Below, piece after piece: positions 54,301-63,000 of a DNA stretch of 64,000 nucleotides. Origin of the DNA: Cyclina sinensis (taxonomy: Eukaryota; Mollusca; Bivalvia; Venerida; Veneridae); assembly GCA_012932295.1 (NCBI GenBank), contig JAAONU010000006.1:30034882-30098881 (forward strand), in the 5' to 3' direction. The notes beneath the pieces are model-generated. The model was not told the DNA's origin. It worked only from the letters and a program-made list of their open reading frames with translations, and did not search any database. How positions within the stretch are numbered: position 1 is the first letter of the stretch; every line of letters begins with the position of its first letter. The position numbers were made by a program, and so were the translations under genes.

Positions 54301-57300
54301 TATAAGATAACAGGAAAGTGTGGCCAATATGTCAAGGGTCCGACTCGGGGGCATAGATCACAATGAAAAATAATCAACCCGTATTTGATAACCTGTTATT
54401 ATATATTCTGTAGTTTGACAATGATGCATTCTGTAACAAGGTCCATTTTTAGTCCCTTCAAAGGCCCATGTCATGAGAGAGGGCACTTAGTGATACACTG
54501 AGTGCTAAACGTTTCACTTAATTGGTTTAATATGCCTTCAAGACCTTAAGCCTTAAAATCAGGCATTAATTATTTATGCACAGGTCTAATTTTTTCACAT
54601 GTTTTATGGGGTGTGAAATTAGAGGTTAAACGATACTGTTATATTGATGTGACTTCATGGATAAGAATAAAAATGACAGAGAAAAGGAAAAGAGTGTACA
54701 TGGTGCTTAATAAATCATATATGCATACATATTTGTCATTCTTCACACTCACAAAAATCTTCGGGCTGACGGCTTTAATTGTAGATGAATTATTTTTTGT
54801 TATAATATTTAAAGGCAGAAATTTGATCAGTTGGTTCAAGGAATACGCTTAAAATCTAATAGAAAACTTATCCTATTCACACAAAAAAATCACAAAATAT
54901 CACAAAATATGAAGAAGAGTCTAGCATTTAGGCCAGTACGGCTTCAGCGGACCGCATATGCTTAATTCTGAGCTTTTGTGTGTACATGCAGGTACTGTGA
55001 ATTTTTTTAATTCTAAAACTTGCTGTCAACCAATATGTACAGAAATCAATTGGTCGGGAAATCTAGTCACACAGTATAATCTTATTTCGATATTTAGCTT
55101 CTATTTGCACTCACTGATAAGTGAAATCAATTTTCTGCATTCATAACACGAAATATTTTCGTTGAATTAAGGCATTATATTCATCTTTCGTACTGAAAAA
55201 TCAACGGAAAATAGACGCTCATCTTCCCTTTACATGATGAACAAATACCACTTCTGGTACAACAAGCAAACTCTAAGAGCCTTTTTCTACGTTTTGGTAT
55301 GGGTTTAGAAATTATTGTTCTGAAACTTGTCGACTTTTGGGTGAAAATCGGTCCAAAAAGGCGAATAGGGCCACCTCCGTATTGTTCCAATCATTGTCGA
55401 CGTAAACTGACAGGAGGCTTGAAAGCGTCTACTGACTCTGAAGAGGTAAAACGGTCGGGCTTACAACTTCAAAGAAAGCGGTATTAAAATCCTGGACACA
55501 ATCACCGAACCATTCTAATTTTTTTACAAAAAATCGTAAAGGGCACAGGTGCTCGTTTAGAATAGAGCTCAGTGGAAATCTGTCGTGTCTAATCTTATAA
55601 AAATCTATATAAAAAAGTTTAACTTACCAAAAAGAGAAAAGTTTTAAAGTCATACTTAGATTATATCAAAAATCGCTCGAATTCATTTATTGTATGGTTA
55701 AGAGTTATCTTTCTGAGTCCGTATAATTTGATTAACTTGTGACCTCACGCCTCATCCAGGGCCGTTCATTAATTTTTGCAACTATACTAATAAATCAGTT
55801 AATTTTCATGATTTGCTTGATCAAAACACTGATGAGACTTCAATACACTTTTACCAGTCAACAGTTAGAGGCTTAGCGAAATATGGACCACCACTAACAT
55901 AAGGAGGTAATGTTTTGCCATCGGATGGTCGGTGTGGGCCTAAATCGGAAGTACATCGGCCAGATGGCTGTTCTGCGACACTTCACAGCAACTGGCAGAA
56001 TATACACCTTAATGTGCTAAACAACTGTGAAAGTAACTTAGAAATTTTCGAATGCATATTTGCTTAAATCGTTTGCAGGTTATACAGTCAAATGTTAAAG
56101 TTATTATAATAAACTTTCTGTTCTGTTCTGTACATATTGTAGGTGATAAACTGTATAATTTAAGATACAAACGCTTTTTATTGTAAAGAGGAATATGCCA
56201 AATACCAATGGCTTCCAACATGGAGTCTGGACAAAAATCGGCAAAGTTTAAGCTAATTGGAACAACTTAAGAAAAAGTTCTTTCTGCTTTAAAAACTCAA
56301 ACTTGAAATTTCAGAAAGTTTTTGAGATGTTGTTTCTTATATCTAAACGATAATCTTGCTAGTTAATTGTCTTTAGAATGTATCTGAAAGTTTGTCAGAA
56401 AAAAATATGTATCTCGATACGTATCGCATCCTTGCAAAAAAATATCGTCGACGTATAAATCTCCACGGAGAGGTCTATCTATCAGCAGCTCTGTACGGCT
56501 CACTACAATCCACCAAACAGTACGACTGTGGGGTTCTTAATTGAACCTACGTTTCTTAATAGTTATGTCTACGTTTAATTGACGTTTTATCAAAAATATG
56601 TTGATTTATATATTGACCAGTCTTGTCAGAGCTGACTTGCTGTCAAATCAAATTGCCCCATATCATGCCAGCAGTGTTTGCCCGTTATCAGTATGTGCTA
56701 ACAATGTCAGTTAATATGTGTATAACGCCTTTCTTATAACAATTATGGAAACTGGTTACCACACCAATTATCGACGCTTTATCTATATTCGACGAGAATT
56801 GGTTTGATTTCGGGAGGACCGTGAGACAGTCGACATACGAATGGTATATGGATTGACTTGTATATCACAACTTATTGAAGAGTTATAAATGTTTAAATTA
56901 TGACATTTTAAGCATTTTAACAGTTTCGTTACCCTGAAAAGAGAGCGTTGTTCTACCGTTTGACTTGAGCTAAAGGACTTTGGGGAGAGTTTTCTTTCTT
57001 TCTTCCTTCCTTTCTTTCTTTCTTTTAAATATTCAATTCTTGTTACTGTATCTAAACCGTTACCCTCATTAATCATTTTATTAAGTTCATCAAAAATGAA
57101 GACAGTTATAATATTTTAAGAAAATCTCTATGACGCAAAAAGGTGACAATTTTAATTGACTTACTTCAGCTGGTTTATCTATCACTTGGTTCTCACTGGA
57201 AGTTGAGAAAACAAAATCTTCACTTGATCATTATTGTTTTTCATCGATAATATATTTTTTATTTGATTTGTATCTACACTGAAGCCGAAGATCAAATTAA

Positions 57301-59671
57301 TTTATACTAAGTTGATATTAAAAACATTTGTACATTTTGAAAGAAGACGATTTACTAATGGTATTTCTGCGTAGTCTTAAAAGAAAAAATTACTTGTATC
57401 CAGTATTACTTCCTGACCTTTTCTGTTATTTTTTTAGTTATCTTTTTATAAGAGAAAAAACGTTTTTCAATGTTGCTAGAACTTGTGGTCCGAATTTTGT
57501 TTCTGTTAATTTATTGTAATATTTTACTGTTGCTTGAAATTAGTACTGTTCAAAATAAAGATCTTACAGTTTTCCCCACTTTTCTAACTCCGCTATTCGC
57601 CTATATTTCTGTGTTAAAAATTCTACAATACAGACGATACTCATTAGCCGACCTCGCTCCCTAATATCTCACGGAACATCCTCAAAACAAACAATGACAC
57701 TTCCTACCTATATATCATTTATAAGCAGTGGCTGTCACCCTCACCCCCATCAACCCCCCCCCCCCCCCTCACCCCCACTTCCCACCCCCTATCCTACTCC
57801 AGTTAAAAGAATATATATACATTCTTCACAGTTGTGACAAGATCGTATGTGTGAAGTTATAAGGTTCTCAACAAGTGAAGCTCGTGTTAGAAGTTTAGCC
57901 ATACACATATTCGCACCGTAAATGATATTTAATTTGTTGTTGTTATTTCTGCTGTTGTCGTGTGGTGGGATTTCTTCAAATTATGAAGCTTTGGCTAATT
58001 TACGTTGACTTTTCTTTAATTTCATTGTATCATGGTTACATTTGTATGTTTAAAACTGTTTGATGCCGACCTAGTATATTTTTGAAAAAAAAAAAAACGA
58101 CAAATTGTCAATCGAGGAAAGTCGAAAAAGTGACTTGTCTTCAATTCGCTTCATGACAGACACATTTCTTTGAAGGAAATAGTACACCGTTCCGTCTGAC
58201 CACTGCACGTGACATTACGCGTCGCTTAGCAACGCAAATGTGAAAGCGCGTGGATAGGGAGGAGACCCTTTAGTGACAGCACACGGCCCTTATTGTGCTA
58301 CGGTTGGTACTTAAACATTATCATAGCTATCAAATGCTGTTGGAAATGTGTTAAAAACTGCCGATGAAATTCTAAACACCCATATAGCAAGTCGTCAAGT
58401 GCTTGCTAAAAGGGAATCACGGACATAAAAGTAATTTTTTAACAGGCAATAGCAATAATCAAAAACAGTTGATCATTTTGTACACTGTGGGGCTAAAAGG
58501 TCCCATTTTTCTTTTCTAACTTAGACATTTGGATATGAACTCTTTGCTGTAAATATTTCAAAGAAGATGTTCATTTATTTGCTTTGCCTTTTGTTTATGT
58601 GTCACAATTTGCGGGCTACGTTGCCACTGTTCAGCGTTGCTAGATAACCCTCGTATCATGACATCGCCATTTTTGTTTGCACTGATAAAGCTAAGATTTT
58701 CCTTTTCCAGATTTATATTATATCAATATATTACAGCGGTTCACCCTTCTCGTTCAGTAATGTACAGACTTTCAAAATGTATGTTCGCATTCTAACTTTA
58801 TTTAATGTTGTTTTAAATCCCCCATTTATTGTCTTTGTACAAAACATTTTCACATGTCATACTATGTTTATACAATGTGTATAGGGCGAAGAGCTTGCTA
58901 TTTTTCGATTTTTTGTTTTTAATCTTTTAAACTAATATTCAAATGTTAAATACAAAAGACGCAGTTATGAATTGTGTTTTGTTTTGACAACTCATTCAAC
59001 CGTACAAGAGTTATAACGTGTCAAGATGCCTGCAGTTCCTGATGAAATTCGCAGATACTTGTTTTAAAAGTTGAAAATACTTTTTTTGGATTAAAATTTA
59101 AAAAAAATGGTAGGGCTTGTTTTTCTTAGAGTGCAAAAATTTCGAAATCTTTGAAATATTAAGAGCAGCTTTGCCCACCTGAAAAAGGGAGTGTAAATTA
59201 TAAATACACGAGTCGGCGAAAATATTTTACATAAGTATATACGTAGTTTCTTAGTAGTGGTCAACACCAGACAATCCAAAATTTTGCAGGTTAGTTGTAT
59301 TGTACGATAAAAATAACTCAATTTAGCTTTTGCGAAGGGGTTAGTTTGCAGGGAAAAATCTATTCAGAGTTCGGTAAAATTGAAATCCAAAGGAGCGTTT
59401 TATAAATTGACGGCAGGGATAATACTTGATAACTGAAAGCCCGTAAAACATTCTCGTCCATTAGGCTACATGTCTACATACATATCTCATCACCATGAGA
59501 GATTAAGTCCAATCATGGACTAATTTTTGATAAATAGAAATTACCATATGAAGGCTATTTAAATATACGTGCAAATCTTTATAAAAACTGAAACTTACCA
59601 GTTGGAAAGGGTGATGAAAATTCAGGATAACTGTGGTTCAATCCGCTGCTATGTATAAATCCGGGATCCAT
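19327..59671 (-). CDS. lmx1: LMX1-class LIM-homeodomain transcription factor, whole gene (7 coding exons)
   Basis: A nuclear DNA-binding regulator of the LMX1A/LMX1B family. Joining exons 59599-59671, 38023-38212, 23587-23807, 22977-23188, 22136-22289, 20601-20669 and 19327-19526 gives 1119 nt, or 372 residues plus stop, close to vertebrate LMX1 lengths. All introns are GT-AG and junction phases match (1,2,1,0,1,1). LIM1 zinc ligands are C35, C38, H56, C59, C62, C65, C82 and D85. LIM2 ligands are C94, C97, H117, C120, C123, C126, C145 and D148. The homeodomain spans about residues 178-237, with helix 3 [13 protein letters not shown] and N51 at residue 228. The tail carries the LMX1-typical block [14 protein letters not shown]. 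From family knowledge, LIM domains bind LDB/CLIM cofactors and the homeodomain binds AT-rich sites. Subfamily assignment is firm; the 1A versus 1B split does not apply to an invertebrate single-copy gene. Confidence 0.95.
19937..19982 (+). repeat. GT repeat followed by a long G-run
   Basis: (GT)n from about 19941 passes into an almost unbroken G tract to about 19980, inside LMX1 intron 6. On the sense (minus) strand it is a C-run then CA repeat. The overlapping frames with Gly-runs are artefacts. Confidence 0.9.
20601..20669 (-). CDS. lmx1: LMX1 coding exon 6 (C-terminal region)
   Basis: Acceptor CATTTCAG at 20670 and donor GTAGGT at 20600, phase 1 in and out, 69 nt. It encodes [17 protein letters not shown] and on to DTDRS. 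The acidic FDTDRS resembles the short D/S-rich stretch before the conserved tail in vertebrate LMX1 proteins (family knowledge, loose match). Phase agreement with exons 5 and 7 is the main support. Confidence 0.85.
20847..20926 (-). other. Possible alternative exon between LMX1 exons 5 and 6
   Basis: An 80-nt segment is bounded by TTTTCAG (20927-20933 on the minus strand) and a CAAG|GTGAAC donor, so it looks like an exon. Spliced between exons 5 and 6 it adds 80 nt. It reads [10 protein letters not shown]... and shifts the frame, so translation would stop at a TAG at the start of exon 6. In another frame an ATG at 20919, directly after an in-frame TAA, reads [13 protein letters not shown] and a Gln-rich stretch, then joins exon 6 in the correct frame. 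That fits an internal first exon better than a cassette exon. It is left out of the main model because exons 5 and 6 join in phase without it. Confidence 0.35.
21428..21597 (+). repeat. Dispersed repeat, copy 1 (intron 5)
   Basis: Shares ATGCC.A.TGGATTATGCCAT, AGACGAGTCCATTT, AAGGGTTTCT, GAAGAAAGT, GGGTCTGCACTGTTT and TTTGTAGAC..GCATTAAT with the copy at 21891-22126. It lacks the hairpin segment found there. Confidence 0.8.
21891..22126 (+). repeat. Dispersed repeat, copy 2 with internal hairpin, next to the exon 5 donor
   Basis: Same family as 21428-21597, but with an extra segment of about 60 bp carrying a 13-bp inverted repeat at 22035-22065. The arms are GATCAGACGACGC and GCGGCGTCTGATC with a 5-base loop and one mismatch. 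The copy ends about 10 bp from the LMX1 exon 5 donor at 22135. Confidence 0.8.
22136..22289 (-). CDS. lmx1: LMX1 coding exon 5 (end of homeodomain and charged linker)
   Basis: Acceptor TTTTCTTAAAG at 22290 and donor GTAGGT at 22135, entering in phase 0 and leaving in phase 1. It opens with [10 protein letters not shown], the end of the homeodomain; vertebrate proteins have Met where this one has Val at position 56. It continues as a Lys/Glu/Gly-rich, then Asp/Ser-rich, low-complexity linker ending GHTESN plus one base. A dispersed repeat ends about 10 bp beyond the donor inside intron 5. Confidence 0.92.
22503..22580 (+). repeat. tRNA-like SINE head (intron 4)
   Basis: GGCGGTTAGCGCAGTGGTCT (box A) then AGAGTTCGAACTCCTCTATG (box B) occur at tRNA-like spacing. 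There is no convincing cloverleaf end pairing. It lies antisense to LMX1. Confidence 0.5.
22977..23188 (-). CDS. lmx1: LMX1 coding exon 4 (acidic linker and most of the homeodomain)
   Basis: The acceptor TTTTTTTAAG at 23189 is preceded by a T-run; the donor is GTGGGT at 22976. The exon enters in phase 1 and leaves in phase 0. It starts with an Asp/Ser-rich stretch ([13 protein letters not shown]), then [12 protein letters not shown], and runs through helix 3 ([12 protein letters not shown]). It covers homeodomain positions up to 55. Q50 (residue 227) and N51 (228) are present, predicting TAAT-type site recognition. The intron inside the homeodomain after position 55 splits QRAK from VKKIARR. 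Confidence 0.96.
23587..23807 (-). CDS. lmx1: LMX1 coding exon 3 (LIM domain 2)
   Basis: Acceptor TTTCAG at 23808 and donor GTAAGT at 23586, entering in phase 2 and leaving in phase 1. It encodes residues 88-162, containing the full LIM2: C94/C97, H117/C120, C123/C126 and C145/D148. The block [20 protein letters not shown] matches the strongly conserved end of LIM2 in LMX1 proteins. The final residues SPKS start the acidic linker to the homeodomain, completed by exon 4. Confidence 0.96.
23986..24080 (+). repeat. tRNA-Ser/Leu-like SINE fragment (intron 2)
   Basis: GCGATGGCTGAGTGGTCTAA resembles the D-arm/box A of a long-arm tRNA. A variable-arm-like stretch and a poor box B (GGGATAGAATCTC) follow. 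The decayed box B argues against a functional tRNA gene. Confidence 0.45.
24474..24521 (+). repeat. (CT)n microsatellite
   Basis: An uninterrupted CT dinucleotide tract of a little over 20 units in LMX1 intron 2. Confidence 0.97.
24522..26600. other. Intron 2 segment without identifiable features
   Basis: Frames at 24770-24991 and 25581-25913 are open by chance. A G-run occurs near 26206-26218. No repeat family was recognised. Confidence 0.4.
26600..26960 (+). repeat. 30-bp degenerate minisatellite, about 11 units (intron 2)
   Basis: The unit is close to AAACACTGCCCCATGGCTAC TGACTATAGT, recurring at a 30-bp step between about 26610 and 26960 with many substitutions. Because 30 is a multiple of three, the minus strand stays open (26567-26893) with a 10-residue repeat of the type [10 protein letters not shown]. 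That frame is antisense-free, but I see no start context or splice sites to make it a gene. Confidence 0.85.
26961..31384. other. Intron 2 segment, mostly featureless
   Basis: A T-run lies at about 28437-28454. Several short chance frames occur. No coding exon, RNA gene or complete element was recognised. Confidence 0.4.
31385..31870. promoter_or_regulatory. Candidate intronic enhancer (intron 2)
   Basis: A high-complexity stretch, unlike the AT-rich repeats around it, with two CRE/ATF-type sites (TTACGTCAT at 31452-31460, CTGACGTCAT at 31491-31500). It also has several homeodomain-type cores (TAATTA, TTAATC, CAATCA, CAATCATTA) and no open frame. Clustering of such sites in a developmental-gene intron suggests a regulatory element, but this is inference without conservation data. 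Confidence 0.3.
31871..32979. other. Intron 2 segment, AT-rich
   Basis: AT-rich with TTAATTAAT-type palindromic bits near 32310-32345. No gene or element was recognised. Confidence 0.4.
32980..33155 (+). repeat. (ATC)n/(ATT)n compound microsatellite
   Basis: Long runs of CAT/ATC change to ATT and back to ATC. Frames on both strands give poly-Ile or poly-Met runs and are not genes. Confidence 0.97.
33156..35169. other. Intron 2 segment
   Basis: A GTAACGCCGTAAAACACACTT-like end near 33510-33531 resembles tails of invertebrate SINEs but no head was found. Otherwise no supported features. Confidence 0.35.
35170..35445 (-). repeat. tRNA-derived SINE, same family as 13.9-17.3 kb (copy 4)
   Basis: The minus-strand head reads AGTGCTAGACTGGTAACCCA then GTGTTCGATCCGTCG. 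The body has GGGGTGTCTCTAGAATGGGA, TGCTTTCTGTATCTTGCACA and the tail GAGTCGGCCATATGGGCAAA...ATAAACTC. It shares the core and tail with the copy at 16979-17306, in the opposite orientation. Confidence 0.75.
35446..38022. other. Intron 2, 5' part
   Basis: An (ATC)n microsatellite lies at 36315-36349 and a T-run near 36468-36481. Frames at 36434-36649 and 36762-37022 have no recognisable content. No exon was found. Confidence 0.45.
38023..38212 (-). CDS. lmx1: LMX1 coding exon 2 (LIM domain 1)
   Basis: Acceptor CTTTCAG at 38213 and donor GTAAGT at 38022, entering in phase 1 and leaving in phase 2. It encodes residues 25-88, with the whole LIM1 zinc-finger pair: CxxC at 35/38, W55-H56 and C59, C62/C65, and C82/D85 in LYCRMD. 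The segment DRFLMRV just after the first CxxC pair is characteristic of the LMX1 group. C39 and C63 are extra cysteines next to ligands, so the zinc spacing should be assigned with care. A 36-bp tandem array starts a short distance upstream of this acceptor. Confidence 0.95.
38270..38930 (-). repeat. 36-bp minisatellite just upstream of LMX1 exon 2
   Basis: About 13 units at a 36-bp step (one unit is 6 bp shorter) run from about 38431 to 38925. Older degenerate units continue to about 38270, some 55 bp from the exon 2 acceptor. On the sense strand of LMX1 the unit encodes a 12-residue repeat, [12 protein letters not shown]. An open frame of 206 codons covers it (38413-39033). Since 36 is a multiple of three and the unit lacks stops, all frames stay open, including on the plus strand. 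I therefore do not call it a gene. Confidence 0.9.
38931..40925. other. Intron 1 segment next to exon 2
   Basis: A TTTA-type microsatellite lies at about 39328-39388. A TATGTACGGTAATTGCGGCT-like higher-complexity patch lies at 39750-39800. No exon or RNA gene. Confidence 0.45.
40926..41060 (+). repeat. tRNA-like SINE fragment (intron 1)
   Basis: GCCGGACTCCGGAGGTCGTT and GGTTCGAATAGCATC look like the anticodon arm and box B of a tRNA-derived element. The 5' part is missing. Confidence 0.5.
41396..41456 (+). repeat. Degenerate (CA)n microsatellite
   Basis: ACACACGCACATACACACAT and similar CA-rich sequence run to about 41456. Confidence 0.9.
41835..41930 (-). repeat. tRNA-like SINE head (intron 1)
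   Basis: The minus strand reads AGCAGTGGTCGGTTTAATAC, GGACTCACAGTCCA and GCTGGTTCGAATCACACAGT. That is box A, an anticodon-arm-like stem and box B at tRNA spacing. It shares GCCGGACTC...TGGTTCGAAT with the fragment at 40926, in inverted orientation. Confidence 0.6.
41931..44110. other. Intron 1 segment
   Basis: A minus-strand frame at 42401-42634 (77 codons, starting [14 protein letters not shown]) is open in a stretch of somewhat higher complexity, but I recognise no family. Purine-rich simple sequence lies at 43060-43170 and a degenerate GATGGAACGAA repeat at 43817-43880. Confidence 0.4.
44111..44425 (+). repeat. Two diverged copies of a repeat of about 130 bp
   Basis: Shared pieces in order: AAAAGTGCAT, CTGTTAGTTAGACATCC / CTTGTTAGTTGCACATCC, GAAGTTTAG / GAAGTTCAG, ACTGTCCGTTTATCGGA, TTAAGAA.TTCATTC. 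The copies start at about 44130 and about 44310. Confidence 0.8.
44690..46030 (+). repeat. 47-bp satellite array in intron 1, with decayed edges
   Basis: About 19-20 units of 47 bp lie between about 45035 and 45945. The unit is AGGCAAATACTATTTCATAT, TTCAGAATTACATGTACACG, TGTGTTC. At both edges (44690-45030 and 45945-46030) longer, poorly matching units with the same AATTACATGTACA core grade into single-copy DNA. At least eight units contain CACGTG. The frames of 119-222 codons here follow from a stop-poor unit and are not genes. Confidence 0.93.
46031..49599. other. Intron 1 segment
   Basis: A TTG/TGT repeat lies near 46867-46900. Frames at 45962-46237, 47057-47245, 47550-47849, 48621-48821 and 48999-49211 have no recognisable content. 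47260-47530 and 48690-49060 are less AT-rich than their surroundings and may be fragments of unrecognised repeats. Confidence 0.35.
49600..49890. repeat. CAGTAG-rich tandem repeat with an inverted end
   Basis: Units built from GCAGTAGCAGTACCAGCAGT and a GGAAAAAACGTG / AAGTTGGC spacer repeat from about 49610 to 49825. The sequence then turns over: GAAAGAGCTCTTACTGCTAC and CTTCACGTTTTCCCACTGCT give an inverted copy to about 49882. The frames at 49636-49863 and 49775-50182 arise from it. Confidence 0.85.
49891..51770. other. Intron 1 segment
   Basis: No supported feature. The frame 49775-50182 extends into it but has no recognisable content. Confidence 0.4.
51771..52100. promoter_or_regulatory. 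Candidate intronic regulatory stretch (intron 1)
   Basis: A higher-complexity stretch with GATAATC, GGCGTCATAAA, TTAATAT, GGCGATTACAGAC and TTAGTGACGTTTG, without open frames or repeats. The density of homeodomain-type and CRE-half-type sites is the only reason to mark it. Confidence 0.25.
52101..57710. other. Intron 1 segment
   Basis: Frames at 53538-53741, 54613-54852, 55181-55487 and 57328-57664 are short and unrecognised. A CTTT/CTTC simple tract lies near 56992-57025. No exon fitting LMX1 phases was found. Confidence 0.35.
57737..57789 (+). repeat. C-rich tract
   Basis: A C-run of about 16 bases is flanked by CACCCCCA pieces. It is a potential i-motif, or a G-rich tract on the LMX1 sense strand. 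Confidence 0.9.
57790..59598. other. Intron 1, 5' part
   Basis: Contains a less AT-rich stretch at 58190-58320 with GTCGCTTAGCAAC, and GTTGCTAGATAAC at 58636-58648, both loosely like RFX X-box motifs. Otherwise no supported features. Confidence 0.3.
59599..59671 (-). CDS. lmx1: LMX1 coding exon 1 (start codon, N-terminal 24 residues)
   Basis: The exon opens at the ATG at 59671 with MDPGFIHSS and ends ...SPFPT plus one base before the donor GTAAGT (phase 1). This phase fits exactly the acceptor of exon 2, giving Val25 at the junction. The first upstream in-frame stop is a TAG near 59750, and no other in-frame ATG lies between it and 59671, so this start is preferred. The short Ser/Pro/Phe-containing N-terminus has no recognisable domain, as is usual ahead of LIM1 in this family. 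I found this exon from splice signals and phase, not homology, so it is slightly less certain than the domain exons. Confidence 0.85.
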
Positions 59672-60077
59672 ACAGCCACCAGCTAGCCACTGGGGCCCGG
59701 TTTCCTGGCTCTCCGGGGGATACAGCTTGATGAGTGATCGGGGAACCAGTGACTATGGTTTACAAGCGTCTGCGATATTGATAAATTCTTGTGAATTCGG
59801 CTTGTATTTTAATTTGAATAACACTTTGTTTTACTTAGAAATTAATATATTGCTGTATCCCTTGCTTTTTCTGTAACGCTATAATCGATAGAGAAGTTAA
59901 TCTTGAGGACACACTCGGAGCGCTTCTTTTAGTTTGTCACAGAGGATGAATTACAGCCATCAATTTAATTCTAAATCCCGTACTCGGAACTTGCACAGTC
60001 AGCGCCTCGATAAACCTGGTGGTCCTTGACCATCCGTTGAATGTTTCATTCACAATTCAGCATACACATATTGATAT
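59672..60077 (-). promoter_or_regulatory. Candidate LMX1 5' untranslated region
   Basis: On the minus strand a strong acceptor-like sequence (pyrimidine-rich, ending CTACAG) precedes 60077, and the sequence runs without a convincing donor to the start codon at 59671. This would fit a 5' UTR exon of about 400 nt with the transcription start further upstream. No TATA box or initiator could be assigned. This is an inference from splice-like sequence only. Confidence 0.3.
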
Positions 60078-63000
60078 CTGTAGAAAAGACAAAAGTTAGA
60101 ACAGCAACATACATGTATATGCCTTTTAGCATTCCATGCAAATTAACATTTTTTCGTGTGGGTTTGTTCATGTACTGCCTAGATGGATTTGCAGAGACTA
60201 GTGTTTCTATATGAATGAGACAAGATTCAACGTCAATTTTCAGAGTCCTTTTTTTAAAGACAATGAAAATACTTTAAATGTCCTTGACCTTTCCTAAGTT
60301 GAAAATCTAGACGGACACAGTCAATTTTTTTGTCTTACATTTAGTATGAACAATTTTAAGAACAACTTTATCTATATAATATCTATAAAAGTTACACGAT
60401 AAGTAAAGAAATACATAAATGCAACTTGACCACTTCGACTTTCTTTGTTTTCAAAATTTCTTATATCCATAACGAAATAGTTTTTTTATATGTATACATA
60501 ATTATATATCAATTTGTAACTGTGCTGAAATTTGTATAGCAATATGAAATTATCTGAAATTCAACAATGTTTTTGTCGTTTTTTTATGCAGAACATCACT
60601 TGTGTTATCTAACGTAATGATTTCTCAATTTTCTCAATTAAAATAATCCCTTTTTAAGATGCAGTTTGTCGTAAATTTGTGGGTTTTTTTCCAGCATTTT
60701 GTCATGTGAAGGGAAAACGTCACAGGCTTTTTTTTTTTTGGTAGCTGTATTCTTTGTAAGCTGAGTGAAAAACCAAAGGCGTTCTTTCATCTTTGATATC
60801 ATTAAACAGTGTTCAAATTATTTCAGTACTTGAGGTCATAAAAAGAACTGAAAAATACGACTGGTTATATATTTACCCAAAATCTTTTTCACAAAACACT
60901 TCTCGTTAGCGCATTTAAGATAAAAGTACCATTCTAAAGACCTGAAGAGCCTTTTCCCTAAATAGAAACGCACCAGTGTATTTATGATATTGTTTAAACC
61001 CGCTATAATAAAATAAATAATGTAATTGTAGCCCTCAATTGTTCATAGTATTAAATTATATTATATCTTTTTGATAGAGGACAGTTTTATAACACTACAA
61101 GCAACTCAACCACTCCAGGTAGATTTTTGATTTATCGTCTGCTTTTACTAGCTACAATTTCTCATTTTTCTGTCAATATTTACCCTTTGTTTCTTCTATT
61201 TACTTTCGATAAAAATCGCGTCTCATCTTTGTTGTTTTTTTATTCCCTCACTACATTTATTGTGTCATCACGTGATTTTTATGGTCACGTGGGATTTTTG
61301 GGGTAATTTCTCACAGAAAATGCTTACGTATTATTCAATCAGTTGGTAAACAATTAAAAAATAAAAAAAACGGACAGAAGAATAAAGAAAAACAATTCTT
61401 AAAGTAAATGGAATGCTTTTAGATAGTCAAAATCATTCTATCGCATTGTAAGAGCACTGTAGGATTTGTAGGTAACGCTAAATCCTGTTTCGGTCGGACA
61501 ATCTGCGCTGTTGTCTGTAAATAAGTAAAAGGTACAATGATAGTATATAAGGTATAATAATAAAATTAACAAGGAAATATTGATGGATACATTTTCGTAT
61601 AATTAATTCATTGCCCATGACCTTGAATTTTCAGTTTTGAGCTTCCCATTAAGTTTGGTCCAAATATTTGTTTGACAGATTTGTTGTTGTTGTTGTTTTT
61701 AATTGCTTTTAACTGTGCTACAACCAAATAGTCTAAACACACGCTGACATTCAGCGGCAAATCGTTTTTATCTATGTAACCAGAGCAGACTATGATCAGC
61801 CTGTGTATCAGCGTAGTCTGATCATATGGTCTACACTGTTCACCAGTCGTTCGGTTACTACCCCTGAAAATGTCATATTTATCTATACAAATTGAATGAT
61901 GCACAAGTTTATCTGGGAAATTTGGTCGGTTGTAGGTTAATGTTACCGTGATTTTCTGAAAAGTTTTCAATAAATTGTTTTTCCAAGACGTATTCACACG
62001 AATAAAAGCAAGTTGCAACTATTACATAAGAAGTAAGCAATCAAAAAGAATATCTTGCACATGTTTTTGCATTTGTGAGCTGTAAAAGACGTAAAGAGAA
62101 ACCTTAAAAAAAATAGCCATTTTTTAAAGCAATGTAGCTCTTGTAGAAATGTTACGTGTTGACAGATACATGTAGGAATATGTATTTCAATAGAAAAAAA
62201 TAAATAATAGATGACATAAAAATAGAACAGAACAGATATCTGAGTCTGCGATACAAAAAAAAAATGAAAATGAAAAATGCAAACATGACATGTGGCAATA
62301 ATACGTTTATTTATTAAAATAACAATTAAATACAAAGTGACTAAGATTGTAAGAAGCGCAATGGATGGGAGGGGGTGGGGGGTGAACATACCCGAAAAAT
62401 ACTAAAATTAAAATAAATAATGGATTTTTTATTGAAAAAAGTAAAATGATGTCTACCTGTCATAATATGACACAGAGAATCAGTACTATGAATTCCTTTA
62501 CCCAAAAGAATCATGCTTAGATAGAGTTTTTATAAATTATGGTAAGTTTCTCGTGGTATATCCGGAAAAAAAAAACAAATTGCGTAAAACAAACATCTAA
62601 CAGTGTCCCACTAAGAAACTGAACACATGTAAACTCTCAAGATATCTGAATATAACGCATACCTTTCTTTCAAACGAATAAGTTGTACAGACAGAAAATC
62701 ATATTTCAAGTATTTTATACTTAATATCCTGCTTACAATAATACATTCTAGTATGTTATAATTTATTTTTAAAAAAAGAATTAGATTTTAAGCTACACAA
62801 AACACAAAGTTTTGCAATACGATCTAGATGAGATTAGATAAGAACATGTTTTGATATTTATGTTTCAACACTGTGCTTTGAACTAGCTACAAAATAGTTT
62901 TTCTGGAAATAGTGCGTTTGTCTTATAGTGTCGAATTGAGAATTTCAAAATGTAATAAAGAAGTATATTTTTTGGTTAATACTTGTTTACCTCAAGAAAA

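Noticed and set aside
61608..62018. 136-codon minus-strand frame
   Set aside because: Covers a hairpin repeat fragment and a CAA/TTG microsatellite (poly-Asn run); no domain recognised.
61994..62389. 131-codon minus-strand frame, hydrophobic
   Set aside because: Phe/Ile-rich content is what AT-rich DNA gives by chance; no start context, splice sites or family recognised.
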